Shown here: piece by piece, positions 1 through 7,272 of the stretch
Position numbering within the stretch: the first letter of the stretch is position 1
Layout of the letters: the number at the start of each line of letters is the position of its first letter
From: Massiliimalia sp050943535
GTDB lineage: Bacteria; Bacillota; Clostridia; Oscillospirales; Ruminococcaceae
Direction of reading: 5' to 3'
Length of the DNA: 64,000 bases
Assembly: GCA_050943535.1 (NCBI GenBank)
Contig: JBMNPJ010000006.1
Span: forward strand, 62,001 to 126,000
Made by a program: the position numbers and the translations under genes
The notes under the pieces: generated by a model
The model's database searches: none
What the model was told of the DNA's origin: nothing
The model's input: only the letters and a program-made list of their open reading frames with translations

Positions 1-610
1 TGCCCATCCCTTGAAGTTCTTTCACGGAATGTTGGGTGGGTTTGGTTTTGTGCTCATGGGATCCCTGAATAAATGGAACCAGCGTCACGTGAATATAAAG
101 GGTATTTTCCCGTCCCATTTCCAGTCCTACCTGGCGGATCGCTTCCAAAAACGGTTGGCTTTCAATATCCCCGGTGGTACCGCCGATTTCGGTAATCACC
201 ACATCTGCGTTTGTCTTTTTTCCAACCTGATAGATAAAGGATTTGATTTCGTTGGTAATATGAGGAATTACTTGGACGGTTTCTCCCAGATATTCTCCCC
301 GGCGTTCTTTATTCAATACATTCCAGTATACTTTGCCGGTAGTCAGGTTGGAAAATTGGTTTAAATCCTCATCAATAAAGCGCTCATAATGTCCCAGGTC
401 AAGGTCAGTTTCTGCGCCGTCTTCGGTGACAAAAACTTCTCCGTGTTGGTAGGGACTCATGGTTCCTGGATCTACATTAATATAGGGATCCAGTTTTTGC
501 GCCGCGACTTTCAGTCCCCGGGATTTTAAAAGTCTACCCAAAGAAGCCGCGGTGATCCCTTTTCCCAGTCCGGATACTACGCCTCCGGTTACAAAGATGT
601 ATTTTGTCAT
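1..610 (-). CDS. pyrG: CTP synthase, N-terminal part (cut by window edge)
   Basis: CTP synthase aminates UTP to CTP using ATP and glutamine, the last step of pyrimidine nucleotide synthesis. Translating the minus strand from the ATG at 610-608 gives about 203 residues beginning MTKYIFVTGGVVSGLGKG, the phosphate-binding start of the synthase (amidoligase) domain. EIGGTTGDIES, matching the family motif EIGGTVGDIES, lies near residue 140. The family is about 535 residues, so the rest of this domain and the glutamine amidotransferase domain lie beyond position 1. The start is preceded by AGGAATG, and one base separates it from the stop of the upstream ANTAR gene (TAA at 612-614), so the two are surely co-transcribed. 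Placing a glutamine-consuming enzyme behind glnA and its regulator fits a glutamine-related operon. The family assignment is certain. Confidence 0.97.
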   Translation of the reverse strand, partial: MTKYIFVTGGVVSGLGKGITAASLGRLLKSRGLKVAAQKLDPYINVDPGTMSPYQHGEVFVTEDGAETDLDLGHYERFIDEDLNQFSNLTTGKVYWNVLNKERRGEYLGETVQVIPHITNEIKSFIYQVGKKTNADVVITEIGGTTGDIESQPFLEAIRQVGLEMGRENTLYIHVTLVPFIQGSHEHKTKPTQHSVKELQGMG

Positions 611-611
611 G

Positions 612-1208
612 TTACATTCCTCGATTCTCATAATTCTTAATGATAGTTTCGGCAATGACCCTTCGTTTTACACAGGCATCCATGGCATGCTTTTCAATAT
701 ATCGGTGTGCTTCGGATTCGTTCATGCCAAGATGTTCCATTAAAAGAAGTTTGGCCCTATTTACTAACCGAATTTCTTCCATTTTGCTTTCCAGGGTGGA
801 TGCCTTTTCTTCTAATGCTTTGATCTTTTGCTGAGTTGCCATTAAAAGCTTCATGGCCTGGAAAATGATCTGCCGGTTTACCGGTTTTGGAAGAGTTAAA
901 ATGCCGTAATCCTCTACCTTTTCACTGACAGCGTCCTGAATGTCGGCTTTTACAAACAACAAAATTCCGCAGCTTTGGGTTTCGGTCACTTCAATGGCAA
1001 ATTGAATGCCAAAATCGTCAGGCAAAGGAGTATTGATAACAATAATATCAAAATTTCTGTCCACACATAGCCGTTTTGCTTCCCCAACCGTAGAAACAGA
1101 AAGGATGGGTGAAAATTGTGATGAAGGAAGTATTTGAGTGAAGAGAGTCTGTGTTTTGGGATTGGCAGAAACGACTAAAACACGGTTTACACTTTTTTGG
1201 GGAATCAC
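612..1208 (-). CDS. ANTAR-domain response regulator (RNA-binding antiterminator)
   Basis: This 198-residue protein has a receiver-like domain (about residues 8-115), a helical linker (about 120-145) and a C-terminal ANTAR domain (about 140-195, with the LLMEHLGMNESEAHRYI and RRVIAETI helices). ANTAR domains bind paired hexaloop hairpins in nascent RNA and prevent transcription termination. The receiver is degenerate: the phospho-acceptor position is Asn59 (IIVINTPLP instead of a D), and the usual acidic pair after beta-1 is replaced by Ser-Ala-Asn. Control by ordinary phosphorylation is therefore unlikely. The start is a GTG at 1208, about 8 bases after an AAAGGAGAGG ribosome binding site. 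The gene follows glnA by 49 bp and precedes pyrG by 1 bp. Hexaloop hairpins in the glnA, GSIII and amtB leaders are its probable targets (inferred). Confidence 0.93.
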   Translation of the reverse strand: MIPQKSVNRVLVVSANPKTQTLFTQILPSSQFSPILSVSTVGEAKRLCVDRNFDIIVINTPLPDDFGIQFAIEVTETQSCGILLFVKADIQDAVSEKVEDYGILTLPKPVNRQIIFQAMKLLMATQQKIKALEEKASTLESKMEEIRLVNRAKLLLMEHLGMNESEAHRYIEKHAMDACVKRRVIAETIIKNYENRGM

Positions 1209-1257
1209 ATGCGCCTCTCCTTTCCAATATAAAATAGTGGGATTTCAGGAGAAGGGA

Positions 1258-2448
1258 TTAACACAAAAGTTCAGGCATATAATCGGAAATCAGTTTGCTT
1301 TGCCGTGCCAGTTCCAGTGCTTCTTCCAGGTTGGAAGGCAGTGTTTCCAATGTGCTGGTAATGGATTTGTCTGCGGTAAATAAGTTCATATCCAGCGGAG
1401 GACACAGAGTCATTTGTTTGCGGATGCCGTCTAATCCTGCATAGATCAGCAATGCATACGCTAAATATGGATTGGTGGTAGGGTCAGGGGAACGGAGCTC
1501 AAAGCGCACATATTCACCTTTGGCCGCCGGAATCCGGATCAGCTGTGAACGGTTTTCAGAGGACCAGGTAATATATTTGGGCGCTTTTCTTTCTCCAAGC
1601 CGTAAATAGGATTCTTCTGTAGGATTTAAAAATGCTGTGATCTCACGGATATGGGACAATATACCAGCCATAAAAGCATCCTGGTCAGCTTTTCCGCCGG
1701 GACTTTGAATGGACATGTTAATATGAAGACCATTTCCGCTTTGTCCGGGAATAGGCTTTGGAGAAAAGCAGGCATACAGTCCGTTTTGCATGGCAATGGT
1801 TTTTACCACAGCCTGAAAGGTTACGGCGTTGTCAGCAGCAGTTAAAGGAGCACTGTACCGAAAATCGATTTCGTTTTGTCCGGGGCCTTCTTCATGGTGA
1901 GAACTTTCTGGCTGAATTCCCATACTCTCTAAAGTCAAGCAAATATCCCGCCGGATATTTTCTCCCCGGTCTTCTGGGGCAATGTCCATATATGTGGCCT
2001 GGTCAAAAGGAATTCGGGTAGGAGCGCAGTTTTCATCGGTCTGAAACAGATAAAATTCAAATTCTACACCAAAAAAACAGGATACGCCCATTTGTTCTGC
2101 TGCGGCGATGGCTTGCTTTAACAAATACCGGCTGTCTCTGCGAAATGGTGTGCCGTCAGGATGCCGGATATCGCAGAACATGCGGACGACCCGTCCCTGA
2201 GAAGGACGCCAGGGAAGTACGGATAAAGTAGATGGGTCAGGGAATAAAAATAGGTCGGATTTTATTTCGTCCCCAAAACCATGAATGGCAGAAGCATCAA
2301 AAGAAATTCCATATTGAAATGCCCGTTCTAGTTCAGATGGCATAATGGCAATATTTTTTTGACATCCCTGAAGATCACAAAACGCCAGACGGATAAATTT
2401 TACGTCTTCTTCCTCACAATAGGTCATGACTTCTTTGTAAGAATACAT
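1258..2448 (-). CDS. glnA: Glutamine synthetase, type I family
   Basis: This enzyme makes glutamine from glutamate, ammonium and ATP in the cytoplasm. The 396-residue product shows the family blocks in order: the beta-grasp N-domain with FCDLQGC, GFGDEIKSDLFLFPD, the metal-binding EFEFYLF, EEGPGQNEIDF, GNGLHINMS (the ATP/glutamate loop, usually GSGMHxHxS), NRSQLIRIP and FELRSPDPTTNPYLA. It is shorter than the usual 440-residue GSI and has no recognisable adenylylation-loop tyrosine motif. The start is set at the ATG at 2448, because an AAAAGGAGA ribosome binding site ends about 10 bases upstream; a TTG 21 bases further up lies before that site. A roughly 295-nt leader with an ANTAR-type terminator precedes it. 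GSIII is encoded divergently nearby, so the cell has two glutamine synthetases. A gamma-glutamyl-polyamine synthetase is a less likely alternative. Confidence 0.93.
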   Translation of the reverse strand: MYSYKEVMTYCEEEDVKFIRLAFCDLQGCQKNIAIMPSELERAFQYGISFDASAIHGFGDEIKSDLFLFPDPSTLSVLPWRPSQGRVVRMFCDIRHPDGTPFRRDSRYLLKQAIAAAEQMGVSCFFGVEFEFYLFQTDENCAPTRIPFDQATYMDIAPEDRGENIRRDICLTLESMGIQPESSHHEEGPGQNEIDFRYSAPLTAADNAVTFQAVVKTIAMQNGLYACFSPKPIPGQSGNGLHINMSIQSPGGKADQDAFMAGILSHIREITAFLNPTEESYLRLGERKAPKYITWSSENRSQLIRIPAAKGEYVRFELRSPDPTTNPYLAYALLIYAGLDGIRKQMTLCPPLDMNLFTADKSITSTLETLPSNLEEALELARQSKLISDYMPELLC

Positions 2449-2567
2449 AACGTCGGTTCTCCTTTTCAAGTTTTTAATTTATTCCATAAAATAAAATCAC
2501 AACATAAATTGCAGAGTTTATTTTATAGAATAAACTGTGATGATCATGTAATGTGCGGCAATATTAT

Positions 2568-2705
2568 AAGAAAAGGCGTTCACGCTGTTCCTTTATAGGG
2601 GCAGTTACCCTAAGGACATCATGAACGCCATTGCTCACACCATTGATTGTGTATACCAGAATTCAACATAACCCATAAACAAGGCTTACTGCGCCTTTAC
2701 AGCAA
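2568..2705 (-). promoter_or_regulatory. glnA leader: dual hexaloop hairpins plus intrinsic terminator
   Basis: Read on the minus strand, the glnA leader contains a first hairpin P1 (2705-2686): arms TTGCTGT and GCAGTAA around hexaloop AAAGGC. About 47 nt further on is a second hairpin P2 (2638-2621): arms GTGAGC and GTTCAT around hexaloop AATGGC. Both loops have A at position 1 and G at position 4, the hallmark of ANTAR targets. The 3' side of P2 is also the 5' arm of a long terminator whose 8-bp base is GGCGTTCA/TGAACGCC (2575-2582 with 2622-2629), with further inner pairing, followed by TTTTCTT (2574-2568). P2 and the terminator are mutually exclusive. The linker is longer than in classic examples, so the P1 assignment is less certain than P2. 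Confidence 0.75.
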
Positions 2706-2748
2706 CCATTTCATTAGGAATATCTTGAATACATTTTTGTATGTTCTC

Positions 2749-2778
2749 ATTATATCCTTGTTGTTTATCATTTGTCAA
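2749..2778 (-). promoter_or_regulatory. Sigma-A promoter of glnA
   Basis: On the minus strand a consensus -35 TTGACA (2778-2773) and a consensus -10 TATAAT (2754-2749) are separated by 18 bp. Transcription would start near 2742, giving a leader of about 295 nt that contains the two hexaloop hairpins and the terminator before glnA. Confidence 0.75.
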
Positions 2779-2968
2779 TCATCAAAAATTTATCAAATGT
2801 ATCTGTATTTTTTCTTTAAAAATAGAAATCATGTACAGAAACCAGAAAGGAATTTCTGCTTTGAAAGAAGGTTTCGCGGTAAGGTGTTTTGAGAATTGTT
2901 GATATTATATGAAAAAAATATGAATTGTGGAAATCCGTTGGGTTAATTGCGGTTTTTACTTGAAATTC

Positions 2969-2997
2969 TTGACAACCGGAAAAAGAAGGTGTATGAT
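2969..2997 (+). promoter_or_regulatory. Sigma-A promoter of the GSIII gene
   Basis: TTGACA (2969-2974), a 17-bp spacer and TATGAT (2992-2997) form a good sigma-A promoter. The transcript would begin near 3004, about 13 nt before the first hexaloop hairpin, leaving a roughly 210-nt leader with two terminators before the GSIII start codon. The stretch 2779-2968, between this promoter and that of glnA, holds nothing else I can identify. Confidence 0.75.
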
Positions 2998-3016
2998 ACA
3001 GCCTGTAAGAACAAAA

Positions 3017-3066
3017 CGGCAATGGTGTCGCAGAGAAAAATCTGTGATATCGTTGCCTTTTCTTTT
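3017..3066 (+). terminator. Hexaloop-containing terminator 1 in the GSIII leader
   Basis: A near-perfect hairpin of about 17 bp (GGCAA at 3018-3022 pairing with TTGCC at 3053-3057, continuing inward with G-U pairs) is followed by TTTTCTTTT, so it should act as an intrinsic terminator. Its 5' arm can instead form a small hairpin, CGGC and GTCG around hexaloop AATGGT (3021-3026), which has A1 and G4. This is the architecture expected for ANTAR-dependent antitermination. Confidence 0.75.
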
Positions 3067-3142
3067 ATACAATGATAAAAGAAAGCGAAAAATTGCTTGC
3101 GTTTTGTTCATTCCCTTGGGATTATAAAAACATTGTAAAACA

Positions 3143-3197
3143 GGCGGCAAAGGCGTCGCAGAAAGAAATTTCTGCTGTCTTTGCCGCTTATTTTTTT
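3143..3197 (+). terminator. Hexaloop-containing terminator 2 in the GSIII leader
   Basis: A second terminator pairs GCGGCAAAG (3144-3152) with CTTTGCCGC (3179-3187), with inner pairing of GCAGAAA to TTTCTGC, followed by TTATTTTTTT. Its 5' arm overlaps a hexaloop hairpin, GCGGC and GTCGC around AAAGGC (3149-3154), again with A1 and G4. The two elements resemble each other (both read GGCAAWGGYGTCGCAGA), suggesting an internal duplication that gives two successive checkpoints. Confidence 0.78.
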
Positions 3198-3217
3198 GAA
3201 AAGGGGTTGTTGTTTGT

Positions 3218-5314
3218 ATGAATGCGATCACAAACGTGTTTGGCACAAATGTTTTCAATGATACGGTGATGAAAGAACGGCTTCCGAAAGAAACTTACCG
3301 GCAGCTGCAGCGTACCATAAAACAGGGAAAACACCTGGATAATACTGTTGCCAATGTGGTAGCAAATGCCATGAAAGATTGGGCAATCGAGAAAGGTGCG
3401 ACTCATTTTACTCACTGGTTTCAGCCGATGACCGGAATCACAGCGGAAAAACATGACAGCTTTATTACCCCTACCGATGATGGACGCGTGATTTTGGAAT
3501 TTTCCGGAAAAGAACTGATTCAGGGGGAACCTGATGCATCCTCTTTCCCATCCGGCGGACTTCGGGCAACCTTTGAAGCAAGGGGATATACTGCTTGGGA
3601 TCCAACTTCCTATGCATTTATTAAAGGAAAAACTCTTTGTATTCCTACTGCTTTCTGTTCCTATGGCGGAGAAGCGCTGGATAAAAAGACACCGTTGCTC
3701 CGATCTATGGAAGCAATCAACCGTCAGGCAATGAGAATCCTGAAACTGTTTGGAGATACCAGTGTTACCTCTGTAAAAACTACAGTAGGACCAGAACAGG
3801 AATATTTCCTGATAGAACGGGAGATGTTTGATAAACGCCCGGACTTGATTTATACAGGCCGGACTTTGTTTGGAGCAAAGTCTCCAAAAGGCCAGGAAAT
3901 GGATGACCATTACTTTGGAACCATTAAAAGCAGAGTTTTGGAATTTATGGAAGACCTGGATCAGGAATTATGGAAATTAGGAGTGCTGGCAAAAACAGAA
4001 CACAATGAAGTTGCTCCGGCACAGCATGAACTGGCCCCGGTATTTACTACTACCAATATTGCTACAGACCATAACCAGCTTACCATGGAATTAATGCAGC
4101 GGATTGCCAAAAAACATGGTTTGGTTTGTCTGCTTCATGAAAAACCATTTGATGGTGTCAATGGTTCCGGGAAACACAACAACTGGTCTATTTCAACCAA
4201 TACTGGGAAAAACCTGTTGGATCCAGGGGATACCCCTCATGAAAACGCACAGTTTTTACTGTTTTTGTGTGCAGTGATTAAAGCAGTAGATGATTATCAG
4301 GACTTACTGCGAATCTCTGTTGCATCTGCGGGAAACGATCACCGTTTGGGAGCCAACGAAGCTCCTCCGGCAATTGTATCCATGTTTTTGGGCACTGAAC
4401 TCACCGAGATTTTGGATTCTGTAGAAAAAGGCGAAGAATACGGAAGCAAAGAAAAAGAACTTTGGAAAGTGGGCGTTCATATTCTGCCACGGTTTATGAA
4501 GGATTCCACAGACCGAAACAGAACTTCTCCTTTTGCTTTTACCGGAAATAAATTTGAATTCCGTATGTTGGGCTCCAGCGATTCTATTTCAGGTGCAAAC
4601 ATTGTACTGAATACGGCAGTGGCCGAAAGCTTAAGACAGTTTGCCGACGTTTTGGAATCCAGTCAAGACTTCCAAAAAGATTTGAATCAATTAATCTGCC
4701 AGACAATTCAGCAGCATAAGCGCATTATCTTTAACGGCAATGGATATGATGATCAGTGGGTTCAGGAAGCAGAAAAACGAGGACTTTTGAATCTGAAAAC
4801 TACACCAGATTGTCTGCCGTATTTTATCAAACAGAAAAATATAGACCTGTTTGAACGGCATAAAGTATTTACCAAAACAGAGATTTATGCACGGTATGAA
4901 ATTTTACTGGAAAATTACAGCAAGCTACTGCATATTGAAGCACTGACCATGGTGGATATGGCAAATAAAGATCTGCTGCCGGCTTATACCGCATATGTAA
5001 AACAGCTGAGTGATACGGTAGTGGCGAAAAAAGCAGCTGTAAGCAGCGCAGACTGCAGCTATGAAGAAGATCTCATTCAGACCATGTCCGGTTTGTGCGG
5101 TGAAATGTATCGTCAAATTAAAGAAGTGGAAAACTCTTTGAAGAAACTGGAACAGATGGACTGTGATCCTCTGGTGGAAGCAAGTTATTATCAAACTTAT
5201 GTGATTCCTCAGATGGATGCGCTTCGCAAATCAGCAGATGAACTGGAAACCATGACAGATCGGAAATTCTATCCATATCCAAATTACGGAGATCTACTGT
5301 TTGGAGTTCGGTAA
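3218..5314 (+). CDS. glnN: Glutamine synthetase type III
   Basis: This 698-residue enzyme has the length and blocks of GSIII, the large dodecameric glutamine synthetase of Bacteroides, cyanobacteria and Clostridia. The N-terminal GSIII segment includes THWFQPMTG and FPSGGLRATFEARGYTAWD (about residues 65-130). The catalytic core has GPEQEYFLIE, KTEHNEVAPAQHELAP and GVNGSGKHNNWS (about 195-325), then NRTSPFAFTGNKFEFR (about 430), and a GSIII-specific helical C-terminal extension of about 150 residues. The ATG at 3218 follows AAAAGGGG by about 12 bases. The gene has its own promoter and a leader with two ANTAR-type terminators, and amtB lies 136 bp downstream without a clear terminator, so they may be co-transcribed. 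Having both GSI and GSIII suggests use under different nitrogen states. Confidence 0.97.
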   Translation: MNAITNVFGTNVFNDTVMKERLPKETYRQLQRTIKQGKHLDNTVANVVANAMKDWAIEKGATHFTHWFQPMTGITAEKHDSFITPTDDGRVILEFSGKELIQGEPDASSFPSGGLRATFEARGYTAWDPTSYAFIKGKTLCIPTAFCSYGGEALDKKTPLLRSMEAINRQAMRILKLFGDTSVTSVKTTVGPEQEYFLIEREMFDKRPDLIYTGRTLFGAKSPKGQEMDDHYFGTIKSRVLEFMEDLDQELWKLGVLAKTEHNEVAPAQHELAPVFTTTNIATDHNQLTMELMQRIAKKHGLVCLLHEKPFDGVNGSGKHNNWSISTNTGKNLLDPGDTPHENAQFLLFLCAVIKAVDDYQDLLRISVASAGNDHRLGANEAPPAIVSMFLGTELTEILDSVEKGEEYGSKEKELWKVGVHILPRFMKDSTDRNRTSPFAFTGNKFEFRMLGSSDSISGANIVLNTAVAESLRQFADVLESSQDFQKDLNQLICQTIQQHKRIIFNGNGYDDQWVQEAEKRGLLNLKTTPDCLPYFIKQKNIDLFERHKVFTKTEIYARYEILLENYSKLLHIEALTMVDMANKDLLPAYTAYVKQLSDTVVAKKAAVSSADCSYEEDLIQTMSGLCGEMYRQIKEVENSLKKLEQMDCDPLVEASYYQTYVIPQMDALRKSADELETMTDRKFYPYPNYGDLLFGVR

Positions 5315-5365
5315 AAGACCTTGATAAAACCCAATATAAACGATAATTACTAACAAGAAAACCTC

Positions 5366-5430
5366 AAAGCAATGGCGTTTTGGATTTTCCAATTCGCCAG
5401 CCTTCCCCTGGCGAATTGGGGGAAACGCCA
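5366..5430 (+). promoter_or_regulatory. Hexaloop element and long hairpin before amtB
   Basis: A hexaloop hairpin (AAAGC and GTTTT around AATGGC, 5366-5381, A1 and G4) overlaps the 5' arm of a long hairpin. The outer stem pairs TGGCGTTT (5373-5380) with AAACGCCA (5423-5430); the inner stem pairs CCAATTCGCCAG (5389-5400) with CTGGCGAATTGG (5408-5419). No U-tract follows; the hairpin ends about 6 bases before the AGGAAGG ribosome binding site of amtB. If ANTAR binding opens it, control could be at translation or RNA stability rather than termination. No second hexaloop was found upstream. Confidence 0.55.
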
Positions 5431-5450
5431 GAGAAAGGAAGGCATGACTT

Positions 5451-7181
5451 ATGACGGATAACATTATGGAACTATTTTCCGGAGTAAACACTGCGTGGGT
5501 ACTCCTGGGAGCGGCATTGGTATTCTTTATGCAAGCGGGATTTGCAATGGTGGAAACCGGGTTTACCCGCGCAAAAAACGCCGGAAATATTATTATGAAA
5601 AACCTGATGGACTTTTCTATTGGTACACCGCTTTACTGGTTTGTAGGTTTTGGAATTATGTTTGGTACCCAAAGTGCGGTATTCGGAGGAATTGACTTTT
5701 TCACACAAGGAGATTACTCCGCAATTTTACCGGATGGGGTAAGCTTTTACAGCTATTTTATTTTCCAAACTGTGTTCTGTGCTACTGCCGCAACCATCGT
5801 ATCTGGTGCTATGGCAGAAAGAACCAAATTCAGCAGTTATTGTATTTATAGTGCAGTAATCAGCCTGTTGATCTATCCGATTTCCGGACACTGGATCTGG
5901 GGCGGCGGATGGTTATCCCAGCTGGGATTCCATGATTTTGCCGGATCTACTGCAGTTCATTTGGTAGGCGGTGTTGCAGCATTTGTAGGTGCAGCAATTT
6001 TAGGCCCACGTATTGGGAAATATGACAAAGATGGCAATCCAAAAGCCATTCCGGGACATAGCATTCCTTTGGGTGCATTAGGGGTATTTATTCTTTGGTT
6101 CTGCTGGTTTGGATTTAACGGTGGTTCTACTGTTTCTATGACCGATGGCAATGCAGCTTTGGCAGGAAAAATCTTCTTTAACACCAATCTGGCTGCTGCC
6201 GTAGCCACAGTAGCAGTCATGTTCATTACTTGGGTTCGCTACAAAAAACCAGACGTTTCTATGACCTTAAATGGCTCCTTGGCAGGTTTGGTAGCAATCA
6301 CTGCTGGATGTGATGTGGTAAATCCTTGGGCAGCTGCAGTAATTGGTATTTGTGCAGGATTTGCAGTTGTATTTGGTATTGAAGTAGTAGATAAAGTATT
6401 TAAAGTAGACGATCCGGTAGGTGCTGTCGGCGTTCATTGTGTCAATGGTGCATTGGGTACCATTCTGACAGGGTTGTTGATCTCCAACGAATCTTTAGCG
6501 CAAATGGGTGTCAGCCGTCTGTATTTCTTTGGGGTACAGGTGCTGGGTGTTGCCAGCGTCATTCTTTGGGTGACTGTGACCATGACCATTGTATTTACTT
6601 TGATTAAAAAGACAGTGGGCTTGCGTGTAACAGCTCAGGAAGAATTGAGCGGGCTGGATTTACCGGAACACGGACTGGTGAGTGCATACGGTGACTTTAT
6701 GCAGGCGGTTCCTGAAATCGAAGGTTTTGAAATGCCGGATGTTCCTAAAGGGGCTGTTCCGCTGGATGAAGCAGTACCAGTACAGCTGAAGTCTGATCCG
6801 GAAAACCTGGTACAGGGTTCTGATGTAAAACTCACGAAAATTGATATTCTGTTTAAGCAGGAGCGTTTTGAAGCACTGAAACAGGCCATGAAAGAAATTG
6901 GTATCACTGGTATGACAGTGACCCACGTTTTAGGATGCGGTGTACAGAAAGGGAAACCAGAGTATTACCGTGGGGTAAAACAGGAAATTGATCTGCTGCC
7001 GAAAGTTCAGATGGAAATTGTGGTATGTAAAGTTCCGGTTCGCACCGTGATTGAAACAGCGAAAAAAGTGCTGTACACCGGACATATCGGTGACGGAAAG
7101 ATTTTCGTATACGATGTACAGAATGTAGTAAAAGTACGTACCGGCGAAGAAGGATGCGCTGCTTTGCAGGATGTTGAATAA
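5451..7181 (+). CDS. amtB: Ammonium transporter fused to a C-terminal PII domain
   Basis: Residues 1 to about 405 are an 11-helix Amt/Mep ammonium channel. The pore twin histidines are visible in GSTAVHLVGG and VGVHCVNGALG, and the N-terminus has the typical FMQAGFAMVETGFTRAKN. After a linker of about 60 residues, residues about 465-576 form a PII (GlnB/GlnK-like) domain: KIDILFKQERFEALKQAM, a T-loop region with KGKPEYYRGVKQEIDLLPK, and TGHIGDGKIFVYDV. In the T-loop the Tyr51 position is Gln, so uridylylation is not expected. The fusion suggests permanently tethered gating of the channel by ATP/ADP and 2-oxoglutarate status (inferred from PII-Amt biology). The ATG at 5451 follows AGGAAGG by about 8 bases. 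asnB follows after 91 bp. Amt-PII fusions are known in some Clostridia but are less common than separate genes. Confidence 0.95.
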   Translation: MTDNIMELFSGVNTAWVLLGAALVFFMQAGFAMVETGFTRAKNAGNIIMKNLMDFSIGTPLYWFVGFGIMFGTQSAVFGGIDFFTQGDYSAILPDGVSFYSYFIFQTVFCATAATIVSGAMAERTKFSSYCIYSAVISLLIYPISGHWIWGGGWLSQLGFHDFAGSTAVHLVGGVAAFVGAAILGPRIGKYDKDGNPKAIPGHSIPLGALGVFILWFCWFGFNGGSTVSMTDGNAALAGKIFFNTNLAAAVATVAVMFITWVRYKKPDVSMTLNGSLAGLVAITAGCDVVNPWAAAVIGICAGFAVVFGIEVVDKVFKVDDPVGAVGVHCVNGALGTILTGLLISNESLAQMGVSRLYFFGVQVLGVASVILWVTVTMTIVFTLIKKTVGLRVTAQEELSGLDLPEHGLVSAYGDFMQAVPEIEGFEMPDVPKGAVPLDEAVPVQLKSDPENLVQGSDVKLTKIDILFKQERFEALKQAMKEIGITGMTVTHVLGCGVQKGKPEYYRGVKQEIDLLPKVQMEIVVCKVPVRTVIETAKKVLYTGHIGDGKIFVYDVQNVVKVRTGEEGCAALQDVE

Positions 7182-7183
7182 AG

Positions 7184-7240
7184 GGTATGGAAAAATACCG
7201 TTTTTATAGTCATTCCCCCCTGTGTGATATTCAGGGGGGA
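7184..7240 (+). other. Two hairpins between amtB and asnB
   Basis: GGTAT and ATACC (7184-7199) form a weak 5-bp hairpin followed by GTTTTT, a possible leaky terminator. TCCCCCCTG (7214-7222) pairs with CAGGGGGGA (7232-7240) in a strong hairpin without a U-tract; it may protect or process the mRNA. Neither contains an A1/G4 hexaloop. Confidence 0.45.
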
Positions 7241-7272
7241 TATGCCTATTCATAAGAAGAGGAGGAAAAGAT

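Noticed and set aside
2568..2640. Glutamine riboswitch (glnA motif) before glnA
   Set aside because: The P1 arms GTTCA resemble it superficially, but the conserved GGAAGUAGG-type core is missing; the hexaloop/terminator reading fits better.
3188..3910. Minus-strand open frame of 240 codons opposite GSIII
   Set aside because: It lies wholly in antisense to well-conserved GSIII sequence, with no family match.
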